DNA from: an uncultured SAR324 cluster bacterium | Lineage (GTDB): Bacteria > SAR324 > NAC60-12 | NCBI GenBank assembly: GCA_902575715.1 | Contig: CACGSI010000003.1 | Coordinates: 1 to 48,754, forward strand | Length of the DNA stretch: 48,754 nt | Direction: 5' to 3' | Part shown: positions 8,199 through 16,966 of the stretch, piece after piece | Numbering within the stretch: the first letter of the stretch is position 1 | Layout of the letters: each line of letters begins with the position of its first letter | Made by a program: the position numbers and the translations under genes | Notes under the pieces: generated by a model | What the model was told of the DNA's origin: nothing | What the model saw: only the letters and a program-made list of their open reading frames with translations | The model's database searches: none

Positions 8199-10720
8199 TG
8201 CTAAGAAATTTTTATGACAATTTTGTATTAAATTATCCAAAAATTATCATACTCTTAATTTTAGGATGTGTTACTTTTTTAGCCTATCAGGCTACCAATC
8301 TAGAAATTGATGCATCTGCTGAGACCTTACTATTAGAAGATGATAAAGATCTTGCTTTTACTCGTCTTGTAAATGAGAGATATGGTAATAATGATTTTCT
8401 TGTATTAACGTACAGTCCACATGGAGATTTACTGGAAGAAAAGACTCTTAATTCTATAAAAAATCTAAGTAATGATCTTCTTAAATTAGAAAGAGTAGAG
8501 TCAGTCACTTCAATAATAAACGTTCCTCTTTTAGTAAGCCCTCCTAAACCTGTAAAGGAATTGATAAAAAATGTCCCTACATTACAATCTCCAGAAATTG
8601 ATAAAGAACTAGCAAAAGAAGAGTTCTTGAACAGTCCAATATATAGAGATAATCTTGTTAGTCCAGACTTTAGAACTACGGCTTTACTTATTAATTTGCA
8701 CGATGATCCTATCTATAGAAAATTATTGCTACAAAGAAATACTCTAAGAAAAAAAGCAAAACAAGGAACAATAAATAACATTGAAGAGTTAGAATTAGAA
8801 AAAGTTTTACAAGATTTTAAAGATCATCGAGATAAAATGAGAATTGTTGAGCATGAAAATATTTCTAGAGTTAGATCTATTGCAGAAAAATATCGAAATG
8901 ATGCTAAGATATTTCTCGGAGGTGCATCCATGGTAGCAGATGATTTGATAACTTTTATTAGGAGTGACCTTCAGGTTTTTGGGAGTGCAGTTTTCGTTTT
9001 TTTGATACTTACATTATGGATTATTTTTAGACAATTGCGTTGGATTTTTTTACCTATATTAACTTGTGCATTTTCTGTAATTACAACTAGCGGATTTTTA
9101 GGGTTATTTGGTTGGGAGGTTACTGTAATTTCATCAAATTTCATTTCTATTCAACTAATAATTACAATGGCTATAACGATTCATTTGATAGTACGCTATA
9201 GAGAATTAACAAGATTGAATCCTGAAATGAGTCAGAGAAAATTAGTTTTAGATTCAACTTTGTTTATGGCAAAACCATGCTCTTTTGCTGTTTTGACAAC
9301 GGTTGTAGGATTTGCTTCACTGATTCTTAGTGGAATTTTACCAGTTATGAATTTTGGTTGGATGATGAGTGCTGGAATAGGAGTTTCTTTATTTTTGACT
9401 TTTCTAATTTTTCCAGTTCTTTTAATGCAGATGCCAAAAGTAATGCCAAATACTTTGTTTGAATCACGTTTTGCTTTAACAAAGATTTTTGCAGATTTAA
9501 CAGAAAAATTCGGAAAGATAATTCTTTCAATTAGTATAGTCGCATTAATTTTCAGTATAGTTGGTATAACAAAACTTACTGTTGAGAACAGCTTTATTGA
9601 TTATTTCAAAGAGTCTACTGAAATTTATCAAGGTATGAAGACTATTGATAGAGAACTTGGTGGAACGACTCCATTAGATTTAGTAGTCACTCTTAATCAG
9701 AATGAAAATGATATTTTAGTTGAGAATATAGAAAAAAATAATAATTCAAAACTTGATGAAGAGGAAGAGGAAGAATTTGATGAATTTGAAGAAGAATTTG
9801 AAGAAAATTCCAGTAAGGCTCAATACTGGTTTACCGCTGAAAAAATGAATAGGATAGAGGCGATTCATGATTACCTTGAAGGCCTAGATCAAACGGGTAA
9901 AGTTTTATCTTTGGGCACAATGTTAAAAATAGGTAGAACTTTAAATGATGGTAAATCTCTTGATAATTTTATGCTTTCTCTTCTCTACAATGAGTTACCA
10001 GAACGATTTAGAAAAATTATTCTTGACCCTTATGTATCGGTTGAAAACAATGAAGCACGATTTAATGTAAGAATAAGGGATTCTGAGCCAAACTTAAGGC
10101 GTAACGAACTATTAGAACAAATAAAAAGTGATTTGTCTACCAAGCTAGAAATCCCTGAGGAAAATGGACAACTAGCTAATTTGCTTGTTCTTTACAATAA
10201 TATGCTACAAAGTCTTTTCAAATCACAAATTCTAACCTTAGGTGTGGTTATAATTTCATTTCTGATAATGTTTATTTTTCTTTTTCGCTCAATTGTTGTA
10301 GCAATTATAGCAATTTTCCCAAATATCTTATCCATCGGGGTAGTTCTAGGATTTATGGGATGGATAAAAATACCCTTAGATATGATGACTATTACAATTG
10401 CAGCTATTAGTGTCGGTATTGCTGTAGATAATACGATTCACTATATTCATCGATTTAAATATGAATATGCCAAAGATAAAAATTATTTACTAGCTATGCA
10501 TAGGTCGCACGAAAGTATAGGATACGCAATGTATTATACATCGATAACAATTATAATTGGTTTTTCAATTTTGGTCCTCTCAAAATTTATACCTAGTATT
10601 TACTTTGGTCTTCTTACAGGTTTGGCAATGCTCATTGCTTTACTTTCAGCACTGACTCTTTTGCCGCAATTACTAATTGTTTTGAAACCTTTTGGTTCTG
10701 ATTTTAAAAAAGTCGATTAA
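8198..10720 (+). CDS. MMPL/RND-family exporter, probable lipid transporter
   Basis: An 840-residue inner-membrane protein with the duplicated RND layout: helix 1 at about residues 13-31, a large periplasmic loop, five or six helices at about 255-450, a second periplasmic loop, and five helices at about 675-830. It is of the SSD/MMPL type related to HpnN and other hydrophobe exporters; IAAISVGIAVDNTIHYIHRF is the typical helix-4 segment with the conserved Asp (GxxxDNTIH). I chose ATG 8198, which overlaps the mlaC stop by one base, over the TTG one codon earlier. The second loop carries an acidic insert (near residues 515-540, EEEEEEFDEFEEEFEE) like the one in MlaA. From context it is the likely inner-membrane partner of MlaA and MlaC; direction of transport is unknown. 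Confidence 0.85.
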   Translation: MLRNFYDNFVLNYPKIIILLILGCVTFLAYQATNLEIDASAETLLLEDDKDLAFTRLVNERYGNNDFLVLTYSPHGDLLEEKTLNSIKNLSNDLLKLERVESVTSIINVPLLVSPPKPVKELIKNVPTLQSPEIDKELAKEEFLNSPIYRDNLVSPDFRTTALLINLHDDPIYRKLLLQRNTLRKKAKQGTINNIEELELEKVLQDFKDHRDKMRIVEHENISRVRSIAEKYRNDAKIFLGGASMVADDLITFIRSDLQVFGSAVFVFLILTLWIIFRQLRWIFLPILTCAFSVITTSGFLGLFGWEVTVISSNFISIQLIITMAITIHLIVRYRELTRLNPEMSQRKLVLDSTLFMAKPCSFAVLTTVVGFASLILSGILPVMNFGWMMSAGIGVSLFLTFLIFPVLLMQMPKVMPNTLFESRFALTKIFADLTEKFGKIILSISIVALIFSIVGITKLTVENSFIDYFKESTEIYQGMKTIDRELGGTTPLDLVVTLNQNENDILVENIEKNNNSKLDEEEEEEFDEFEEEFEENSSKAQYWFTAEKMNRIEAIHDYLEGLDQTGKVLSLGTMLKIGRTLNDGKSLDNFMLSLLYNELPERFRKIILDPYVSVENNEARFNVRIRDSEPNLRRNELLEQIKSDLSTKLEIPEENGQLANLLVLYNNMLQSLFKSQILTLGVVIISFLIMFIFLFRSIVVAIIAIFPNILSIGVVLGFMGWIKIPLDMMTITIAAISVGIAVDNTIHYIHRFKYEYAKDKNYLLAMHRSHESIGYAMYYTSITIIIGFSILVLSKFIPSIYFGLLTGLAMLIALLSALTLLPQLLIVLKPFGSDFKKVD

Positions 10721-10773
10721 ATATTCAAAATTTAAATATTTGTCAATAAATATACATACAAAATTTTGAATAT
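10721..10773 (+). terminator. 13-bp AT hairpin after the mla-MMPL operon
   Basis: Arms ATATTCAAAATTT (10721-10733) and AAATTTTGAATAT (10761-10773) are perfect complements. The 27-nt spacer contains a further pairing ATATTT / AAATAT. It starts immediately after the stop codon of the MMPL gene, so it probably marks the operon end. Confidence 0.45.
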
Positions 10774-10835
10774 CACTACCATCTAAGTTTATAATATTTT
10801 AGAAATAAATTATACAACTGATTGAGAGATTTAGT

Positions 10836-11774
10836 TTGTTTAGTCCAGTATTAGATATAATTCTTCCTATATTTGGACTTTTAATGATTGGTTTCATTTC
10901 TGCTAGAGTAGGTTGGTTTGACCAATCATCAGTAAAAGGCTTAACACGGTTTGTTTTTGATTTTGCGGTGCCTATACTTTTACTTAGGACAATTGCGAAG
11001 GCAAATCTTCCAGATGTTATTCCATGGGGATATGTCTTTTCTTATTATTTGGGAACTATATTTGTTTTGATCTTGGGATTATTTTTTTCTCGAGTCCTAT
11101 GGAGAGGGACTTTTTCAGAACAAGTAATAAGTGCATTTTCAGGAAGTTTCTCTAATACAGTCCTATTAGGTATTCCAATTGTAATACTTACTTTTGGTGA
11201 TGATGCAGTTTTACCATTATTTATTATTATAGGTACACATGGAGTTATCATGGTACCTCTATTTACAATATTGCTTGAATTAGGACAGAATGAAAATGAG
11301 TCAATCAAAAAAATTTTCTTCAGAACAGTGCATGGATTGTTAATTAATCCATTAGTCATTGGGCTAGTATGCGGCTTAATATTAAATTTTTTGGAAATTA
11401 ATTTGTGGAAACCTTTAGACGAAATGGCGAAGTTATTATCATCATCAGTTACCGCATGCTCTTTATTTGCTCTTGGTGCATCTTTGGCTTATTTTAGGAA
11501 TAATATTCCTTGGAAGGAAGTTCCCATTATAGTTTTTTTAAAAACAATTATTCATCCTCTAGTTATTTGGGTGATGGCTACTTTGGTTTTTGGAATAGAT
11601 GAAAAAATTTGGATTTATGTTTTAATATTGTTGGCGGCACAACCTACTGGTGTAAATCCATTTCTTTTTGCAAGTCGATATAATGTGGGAAAATCAGTTT
11701 CTAGTGGTTCAGCTTTTTTATCTACAATTTTTTCTATTTTTACTTTGAGTATTCTTCTATCATTTTTAACTTAA
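10836..11774 (+). CDS. AEC-family permease (auxin efflux carrier type)
   Basis: A 312-residue very hydrophobic protein with about ten helices in two halves, typical of the AEC family (Pfam Mem_trans), which moves organic anions such as malonate or malate. Family marks are the start PVLDIILPIFGLLMIGFISARVGW, the helix-break region GSFSNTVLLGIPIV in the first half, and the second-half counterpart with AAQPTGVNPFLFASRY. The start is TTG at 10836 with GAGAG about 7 nt upstream; no ATG is available nearby. It stands alone after the operon terminator. Substrate cannot be told from sequence. Confidence 0.85.
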   Translation: MFSPVLDIILPIFGLLMIGFISARVGWFDQSSVKGLTRFVFDFAVPILLLRTIAKANLPDVIPWGYVFSYYLGTIFVLILGLFFSRVLWRGTFSEQVISAFSGSFSNTVLLGIPIVILTFGDDAVLPLFIIIGTHGVIMVPLFTILLELGQNENESIKKIFFRTVHGLLINPLVIGLVCGLILNFLEINLWKPLDEMAKLLSSSVTACSLFALGASLAYFRNNIPWKEVPIIVFLKTIIHPLVIWVMATLVFGIDEKIWIYVLILLAAQPTGVNPFLFASRYNVGKSVSSGSAFLSTIFSIFTLSILLSFLT

Positions 11775-11785
11775 CAATTGTTGTG

Positions 11786-11805
11786 CAATTTTTTAGAAAA
11801 AATTG
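11786..11805 (+). terminator. short AT hairpin after the AEC permease
   Basis: The 20-nt perfect palindrome CAATTTTTTAGAAAAAATTG starts 11 bp after the permease stop. Eight base pairs and a 4-nt loop can form. Weak but well placed. Confidence 0.35.
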
Positions 11806-11880
11806 TTATTGAAAAAATCAGTAAATAATTATAATTCAATAATTTGACAACAAGAAAAATTTAAACGAAGTTTTGGAGAA

Positions 11881-12555
11881 ATGTCAAAAGTAGATATTGA
11901 AAAAAAAAATAACATTTTTATTGTAAAATTAAATGATTCAGTAAAAGGTAATGCTTTAAATTCAGACTCACTTTATGAGCATCATTTGGTTTTGGAAGAA
12001 TTAGAGGCCCTTAATGATAACTCAGCTGTTATAGTTACAAGTTCTCATCCTAAGTCATGGTGTGTTGGTTTAGATATTGAGTGGATTGAATCTCAATCAA
12101 AATTGGAATTAGAGAAAACATTCAAATTTATTGAAGAAATCCTTAGCAGATGGGCAATGTTGCCTCTTCCTACTATTGCTTGTATTACCGGGCATTGTAT
12201 AGCTGGCGGAGCAGTTTTGGCTTCAGCAATGGATTTCAGAGTCATGCGCGCTGACAGAGGTTGGTTTGCTTTTACAGAAATTGATGTAAAAATTCCACTT
12301 TCTCCAGTTTTATTTGAAATTGCTAATTTATTGCCTAATAAAAAGGTCCTTCGTGAACTTTTGCTTACTGGTAGACGAATAGGTGGCCTCGATGCAAAAA
12401 ATTTAGGCATTGTAGATGAGGCTATTACGTTAGATAAATTAATGCAGCGAGTTATTGAAATAGGTGAAGAATTAGCTCAAAAAGATTTAGAAACCTATAG
12501 AAAAATAAAATATTTACTTAAAAGAGACTTATTTCAAATAATAAATAAAAATTAA
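11881..12555 (+). CDS. enoyl-CoA hydratase/isomerase (crotonase) family protein
   Basis: A 224-residue crotonase-fold protein, about 30 residues shorter than a standard enoyl-CoA hydratase. The oxyanion-hole motifs are visible: SSHPKSWCVGLDI (first backbone NH) and ITGHCIAGGAVLASAMDFR (second). In the catalytic region WFAFTEIDVKIPL has one Glu in the place used by delta3,delta2-enoyl-CoA isomerases (compare SEVDI in plant and peroxisomal ECI), while the second Glu of true hydratases is not obvious. This favours isomerase activity in unsaturated fatty-acid breakdown. TTTTGGAGAA lies immediately before the ATG and gives a good ribosome binding site. The neighbour genes do not add to the assignment. 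Confidence 0.8.
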   Translation: MSKVDIEKKNNIFIVKLNDSVKGNALNSDSLYEHHLVLEELEALNDNSAVIVTSSHPKSWCVGLDIEWIESQSKLELEKTFKFIEEILSRWAMLPLPTIACITGHCIAGGAVLASAMDFRVMRADRGWFAFTEIDVKIPLSPVLFEIANLLPNKKVLRELLLTGRRIGGLDAKNLGIVDEAITLDKLMQRVIEIGEELAQKDLETYRKIKYLLKRDLFQIINKN

Positions 12556-12566
12556 AAAAATTTTGA

Positions 12567-12585
12567 ATTAATTTTATAAATTAAT
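12567..12585. terminator. AT-only hairpin between converging genes
   Basis: Perfect 8-bp palindrome ATTAATTT / AAATTAAT with a 3-nt loop, in the 91-bp space between the crotonase gene (plus) and ileS (minus). Could act in both directions; the stem is weak. Confidence 0.3.
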
Positions 12586-12646
12586 GATTAATATTCTTTA
12601 AATTTTTTCAAATATATAAATTAAAAATGAATAATAACAATTTTAA

Positions 12647-15600
12647 TTATTTAATCAAACTTAAATTTATCCTGCAGGATTCTCCATTTAAATTCCAATC
12701 TGTTCCTCCGGGATCATTATGGGATTCAAGTTGATTAGATAAAGTTTCAATACATACAAAATCTGTAAAATTTTGTACTGCAGAGTTCACTTTATCTGAT
12801 CCTTTATATCTGATTATGATACGGTCCATGACATCAAGATCCATTTCTTTTCTCATATTTTGAACTTTATTAATAAACTCTCTAGCTAATCCTTCCTGTA
12901 TCAGATCATCACTCAATTCAGTATCTAAAGCAACTGTTAGCATGTTGTTTGTTTCTACAAGTAAACCTTCTTTTTCTTTCCTTTGCAGCAATATATCTTC
13001 AGGATTAAACTCTATGAGTTCTCCATTAACTTTAAATGAAATGTTCATTCCGTTTTGAATTCTATTTATGTCTTTTGCACTAAGTTTAGAGATTTCTTTT
13101 GAAACAATTTTCATCTGCTTGCCAAGTTTCTTACCTAATGTTCTGAAGTTGGCTTTTGCACTCAGATCTACAAGTTCTTCTTCATTAGGGGTGATTAAAA
13201 TTTCTTTAATATTTAATTCTTCAGTTATTAGTTCAGTCAGATTTTCTAAGACTTTTTTCGCTTCAGGATCTCTCGTTACAAGAAAAATTTTTGGTAGTGG
13301 TTGTCGAATTTTTAATTGATGTTTTGCACGCAGTGCTCTTCCCATGGTAACTGTAGAAAGTACAAGATCCATTTGCTTTTCTAATGCTAGATTTCTTAAA
13401 TTATTTTCTAAATTTGGAAATAATGCTAGGTGTACGCTTTTATGATCATCATCCTTGCGCAGTGTTTGGTATATCTCATCTGCAATGTAAGGTATGAAAG
13501 GAGCTATGACTTTACTAAATTCTAGTAAAACTGTGTAAAGTGTTGCATAAGCAGCGAGTTTATCTGGCCCTTGTCCTGCTTTCCAGAAGCGCCTTCTGCC
13601 TCTGCGAATATACCAGTTGGTCAACAAGTCTATAAATCCAACAAATGGAGCAACCGAACGATTAAGGTCATAATTATCCATTTCATTTTTAACTTCTTCA
13701 ATTAGTTTTTGTAGTCTCGATATAATCCAGATATCCAGAGGATTATTCTTTTTGATTGAAAGATTTTCTTTGTTGGGTTCCCATCCATCAATTTTTGCAT
13801 ATGTTATGAAAAAAGATAAAGCATTCCACAAGGGTAAAAGTTGTTGCCTGGTCGTTTCTATCAAACCTTTTTCTGAAAATCGCAAATCTTCTCCTCGAAC
13901 TGCTGGACTGTTAAGCATATACAAACGTATAGCATCCGCACCATATTTATCTAACATTTCTTTGGGATCCGGATAATTTTTAAGTCTCTTACTCATTTTT
14001 TTCCCGTCTTCAGCTAAAATCAAGCCATTGACCACACAGTTCTTGAAGGCGGGTGTGTCAAATAATGCTGAACCTAAAACGGCCAAAGTATAAAACCATC
14101 CACGTGTTTGATCCAAACCCTCGCAAATAAAGTCAGCTGGGAAATTAGATTCGAAAAGGTCCTTATTTTCAAATGGATAATGTTCTTGTGCATATGGCAT
14201 TGACCCTGATTCGAACCAACAATCAAGAACTTCAGGTATACGTTTAAATGTTACACCATCTCTTTCAATTATTATTTTATCAACAAAATGTTTGTGAAGA
14301 TCATTAATTTTTTCCCCTGAAATATTTTCAAGTTCAGAAACACTTCCAACGCATAATATTTCACCATTGTCGCTTTTCCAGACAGGCAGTGGTGTCCCCC
14401 AAAAACGGTTTCTGCTTATAGCCCAGTCTCTTGCATTTTCAAGCCATTTACCAAAACGTCCATCTCGAATATGTCTTGGAACCCAGTGAACAGATTTATT
14501 ATGTTTAACCATTCTATCTTTAATTCTTTCAACATTTACAAACCATGTTGAGATAGGCTTGTAAATCAAAGGTGTGTCGGTTCTCCAACAAAAAGGATAA
14601 CTGTGGTTAATAGTTTCATGTAGGAACATTTTTTGTTCTTCTTTAAGTCTTTTTATAATATGTTTTTCTGAGTCTTTAATATTTACACCACTCAGGAATT
14701 TCATAAAATTTTTAAAATTACCCTGTTCATCTACAGGATCAAAAATAGGAATATTCTCTCGCTGAAAAATTCTTACATCATCTTCACCAAAACATGCTAA
14801 ATGAACAATTCCTGTTCCGCTCTCGTCACTTACATAATCATCCAAATGTACTTCCCATGCATTTGAAGTTTCTGTATGAGTTCGAGCGAAATCAAATAGT
14901 GGTTCATAAGTTTTTCCCTTCAACTGACTCCCCTCAATCTCGTCTAATATTTCAAAACTTCCATTTTCGAAATAAGAATCGATACGATTTTTTGTAAGGA
15001 AATAACAGTCGCCATTTTTTTTATCTTTTATTTTACAATATTTTAGTCTAGATCCCACACATAAAGCCATATTTGATGGTAGTGTCCATGGAGTAGTTGT
15101 CCATGCTAGGAAATAAAGATTTTCTTCGCCATTAACTTTGAAACGAAGGGTGACTGAGGGGTCTTGTACATCTTTATAATTTAAATTTGCTTCAAAGTTA
15201 GATAGAGGAGTCGAAACTCTCCATGAATAAGGAACTACTTTTACACCTTCATATATAAGCCCCTTTTCCCAAAGGCTTTTAAATACCCACCAAACGGATT
15301 CCATAAAATCGATATCCATTGTTTTATAATCATTTTCGAAGTCAACCCAACGAGCCATTCTTTCAACAGTCTCTCTCCATTCTTTAGTATAACGTAAAAC
15401 AATAGACCGACACTGATCGTTAAAATTGGCCTCGCCAAAATTTTCGATTTCACGCCTCCCATTCAATTTGAGTGCCTGTTCTACTTCATATTCTACTGGA
15501 AGTCCATGAGTATCCCAACCAAAACGTCTCTCAACTCTAAAACCTTGCATTGTTTTGTATCTGGGAATGACGTCTTTGATGGTACCTGCTAGAAGATGTC

Positions 15601-15766
15601 CGTAATGTGGAAGACCTGTCGCAAAAGGGGGGCCGTCATAAAAACTAAAAGATTTTTCTTTAGGTCTTTCATCAATTGACTTTTGAAAAATATTTTCCTT
15701 TTTCCAGAAGTTCAAAATTTTTTCTTCCATCTTAGAAAATCCAAAATTTTTTGAAATTTTTTTCAT
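12647..15766 (-). CDS. ileS: isoleucyl-tRNA synthetase, long (type 2-like) form
   Basis: A 1039-residue class I synthetase that charges tRNA-Ile. Ordered marks: N-terminal GPPFATGLPHYGHLLAGTIKD with the HIGH-type motif HYGH (about residues 54-57), FGWDTHGLPVEYEVE, the CP1 editing domain with the threonine-rich WTTTPWTLPSNMAL and GTGIVHLACFGEDD, FICEGLDQTRGWFYTL, and the KMSKRLKNYPDP loop near residue 595. The anticodon-binding helical domain and a long C-terminal extension follow. HYGH with DTHGLPVE and the length above 1000 fit the eukaryote-like type 2 enzymes rather than the roughly 930-residue E. coli type. No T-box or other leader is seen upstream. It is the last gene of a minus-strand run. 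Confidence 0.96.
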   Translation of the reverse strand: MKKISKNFGFSKMEEKILNFWKKENIFQKSIDERPKEKSFSFYDGPPFATGLPHYGHLLAGTIKDVIPRYKTMQGFRVERRFGWDTHGLPVEYEVEQALKLNGRREIENFGEANFNDQCRSIVLRYTKEWRETVERMARWVDFENDYKTMDIDFMESVWWVFKSLWEKGLIYEGVKVVPYSWRVSTPLSNFEANLNYKDVQDPSVTLRFKVNGEENLYFLAWTTTPWTLPSNMALCVGSRLKYCKIKDKKNGDCYFLTKNRIDSYFENGSFEILDEIEGSQLKGKTYEPLFDFARTHTETSNAWEVHLDDYVSDESGTGIVHLACFGEDDVRIFQRENIPIFDPVDEQGNFKNFMKFLSGVNIKDSEKHIIKRLKEEQKMFLHETINHSYPFCWRTDTPLIYKPISTWFVNVERIKDRMVKHNKSVHWVPRHIRDGRFGKWLENARDWAISRNRFWGTPLPVWKSDNGEILCVGSVSELENISGEKINDLHKHFVDKIIIERDGVTFKRIPEVLDCWFESGSMPYAQEHYPFENKDLFESNFPADFICEGLDQTRGWFYTLAVLGSALFDTPAFKNCVVNGLILAEDGKKMSKRLKNYPDPKEMLDKYGADAIRLYMLNSPAVRGEDLRFSEKGLIETTRQQLLPLWNALSFFITYAKIDGWEPNKENLSIKKNNPLDIWIISRLQKLIEEVKNEMDNYDLNRSVAPFVGFIDLLTNWYIRRGRRRFWKAGQGPDKLAAYATLYTVLLEFSKVIAPFIPYIADEIYQTLRKDDDHKSVHLALFPNLENNLRNLALEKQMDLVLSTVTMGRALRAKHQLKIRQPLPKIFLVTRDPEAKKVLENLTELITEELNIKEILITPNEEELVDLSAKANFRTLGKKLGKQMKIVSKEISKLSAKDINRIQNGMNISFKVNGELIEFNPEDILLQRKEKEGLLVETNNMLTVALDTELSDDLIQEGLAREFINKVQNMRKEMDLDVMDRIIIRYKGSDKVNSAVQNFTDFVCIETLSNQLESHNDPGGTDWNLNGESCRINLSLIK

Positions 15767-15826
15767 GTTATTATATTTTATAACTTAATTTTATATTTTT
15801 TTATTATTTTTTTAACTCGATTATTA

Positions 15827-16828
15827 TTAAGTTCTAGGTATGTCTCTTGAGAAACGAACTGCAAGATGAAAATAATCCATAGCTAATATGCCTAGTTCAT
15901 CATTTTGTTGTGCAACTTTCATTTCACATGTCTTGACGCCTTGTTTAAGTGCACAGAAAGTTTTATACAATGGAAGCATTTTAAACAAATCTTGATCTTT
16001 CGAAATTTTAAGATATTGATTTAAAAATAATTCAAGTAGATCATTTTTTTTCAGGCGGGAAAGTTCAACGGCTAGAGATGAGACATCATTTGCAACATCC
16101 ATGATTGAGAAATTTTTTTGAACTTCGTGAGGGCTAATAAAAAAAACATGATCTTCATCTACAAAAATGTGTTCTGGTAAAAAAGCACCATGCCCTAAAA
16201 CAACTCTTCCAAGTTTTTGACGTTTGTTAAAAAGTTTTTTGTTTTCGTCTATAAATTTTTCTAATGGATGTCTTATCATATCTAATATGGGTTGAGTTTT
16301 AGATGAATCAAAATATCTTTTCATTTGAAATAGCATATCATCACAAAGTGAACGAAATACTTCTTGGTGCCCAGTTTCTAAAGATTTATTATTTGGTGAT
16401 GATTTTGAATGTATTTCAGCAATTCGAGTTGCAATTTTAGAAATATGTTCAACTTTAATCGTGTTTTTCTCTAGAAGTTTAGAGAGAAAACTTTTTTCTT
16501 TCAGAGTTTCCATTTTTAAAGCATATTCAATAGGTGAACCTTTTTTAGTTCCCATTCTAATAATTCCATCTTTTTCCATTACAGGCAGAACTTCTAACTC
16601 TAGACTTGGATTGAATCTTTTGCTTAATTTACATTCCTCGTGGCAAAAAGCTTCTTTTACAGCAAGAGTAGAAAATTCATTACTTTTCTTTTTAATTTTA
16701 TAAATGAAATTATCAGCCTCGAAAAGATATGAAGTTGAGGTTTCAAGTAGATTTATTTTTTTAGGATTTCTACTATAAGCTTCAGGGTTTAATAGGGCTT
16801 TCAAAAATTCTGGAGGAGTTTCTGACAT
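15827..16828 (-). CDS. degenerate aminoglycoside-phosphotransferase-like protein
   Basis: A 333-residue protein resembling the N-terminal APH domain of the bacterial APH/P-loop fusion family. ETSTSYLFEADNFIYKIKKK (residues 30-48) matches that family's ETHxSWVFLxxDxAYKLKKP, and residues 56-79 (VKEAFCHEECKLSKRFNPSLELEV) match its RRxxCEEEVRLNRRLAPxLYLxV. The catalytic loop, expected as HGDxHxxN, reads HGAFLPEH at residues 213-220: the catalytic Asp is replaced by Ala, and the metal-binding Asp of DxxEF appears as SPHE. It is therefore probably a pseudokinase, or has an altered mechanism. The usual C-terminal P-loop kinase domain is absent. It lies between ribBA and ileS on the same strand with 138- and 60-bp gaps. 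Confidence 0.7.
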   Translation of the reverse strand: MSETPPEFLKALLNPEAYSRNPKKINLLETSTSYLFEADNFIYKIKKKSNEFSTLAVKEAFCHEECKLSKRFNPSLELEVLPVMEKDGIIRMGTKKGSPIEYALKMETLKEKSFLSKLLEKNTIKVEHISKIATRIAEIHSKSSPNNKSLETGHQEVFRSLCDDMLFQMKRYFDSSKTQPILDMIRHPLEKFIDENKKLFNKRQKLGRVVLGHGAFLPEHIFVDEDHVFFISPHEVQKNFSIMDVANDVSSLAVELSRLKKNDLLELFLNQYLKISKDQDLFKMLPLYKTFCALKQGVKTCEMKVAQQNDELGILAMDYFHLAVRFSRDIPRT

Positions 16829-16966
16829 GAGTGTTTTATCAAAAAAATTTTTACTAAAATAAGAATGAGGATACCATTAGAATAATATAAAAATATATAT
16901 TTAAATATTTTTTTAGCCCTATTTGTTTATTTTATAAGTATTTAATTAATGAATTCTTAAGTAAAT

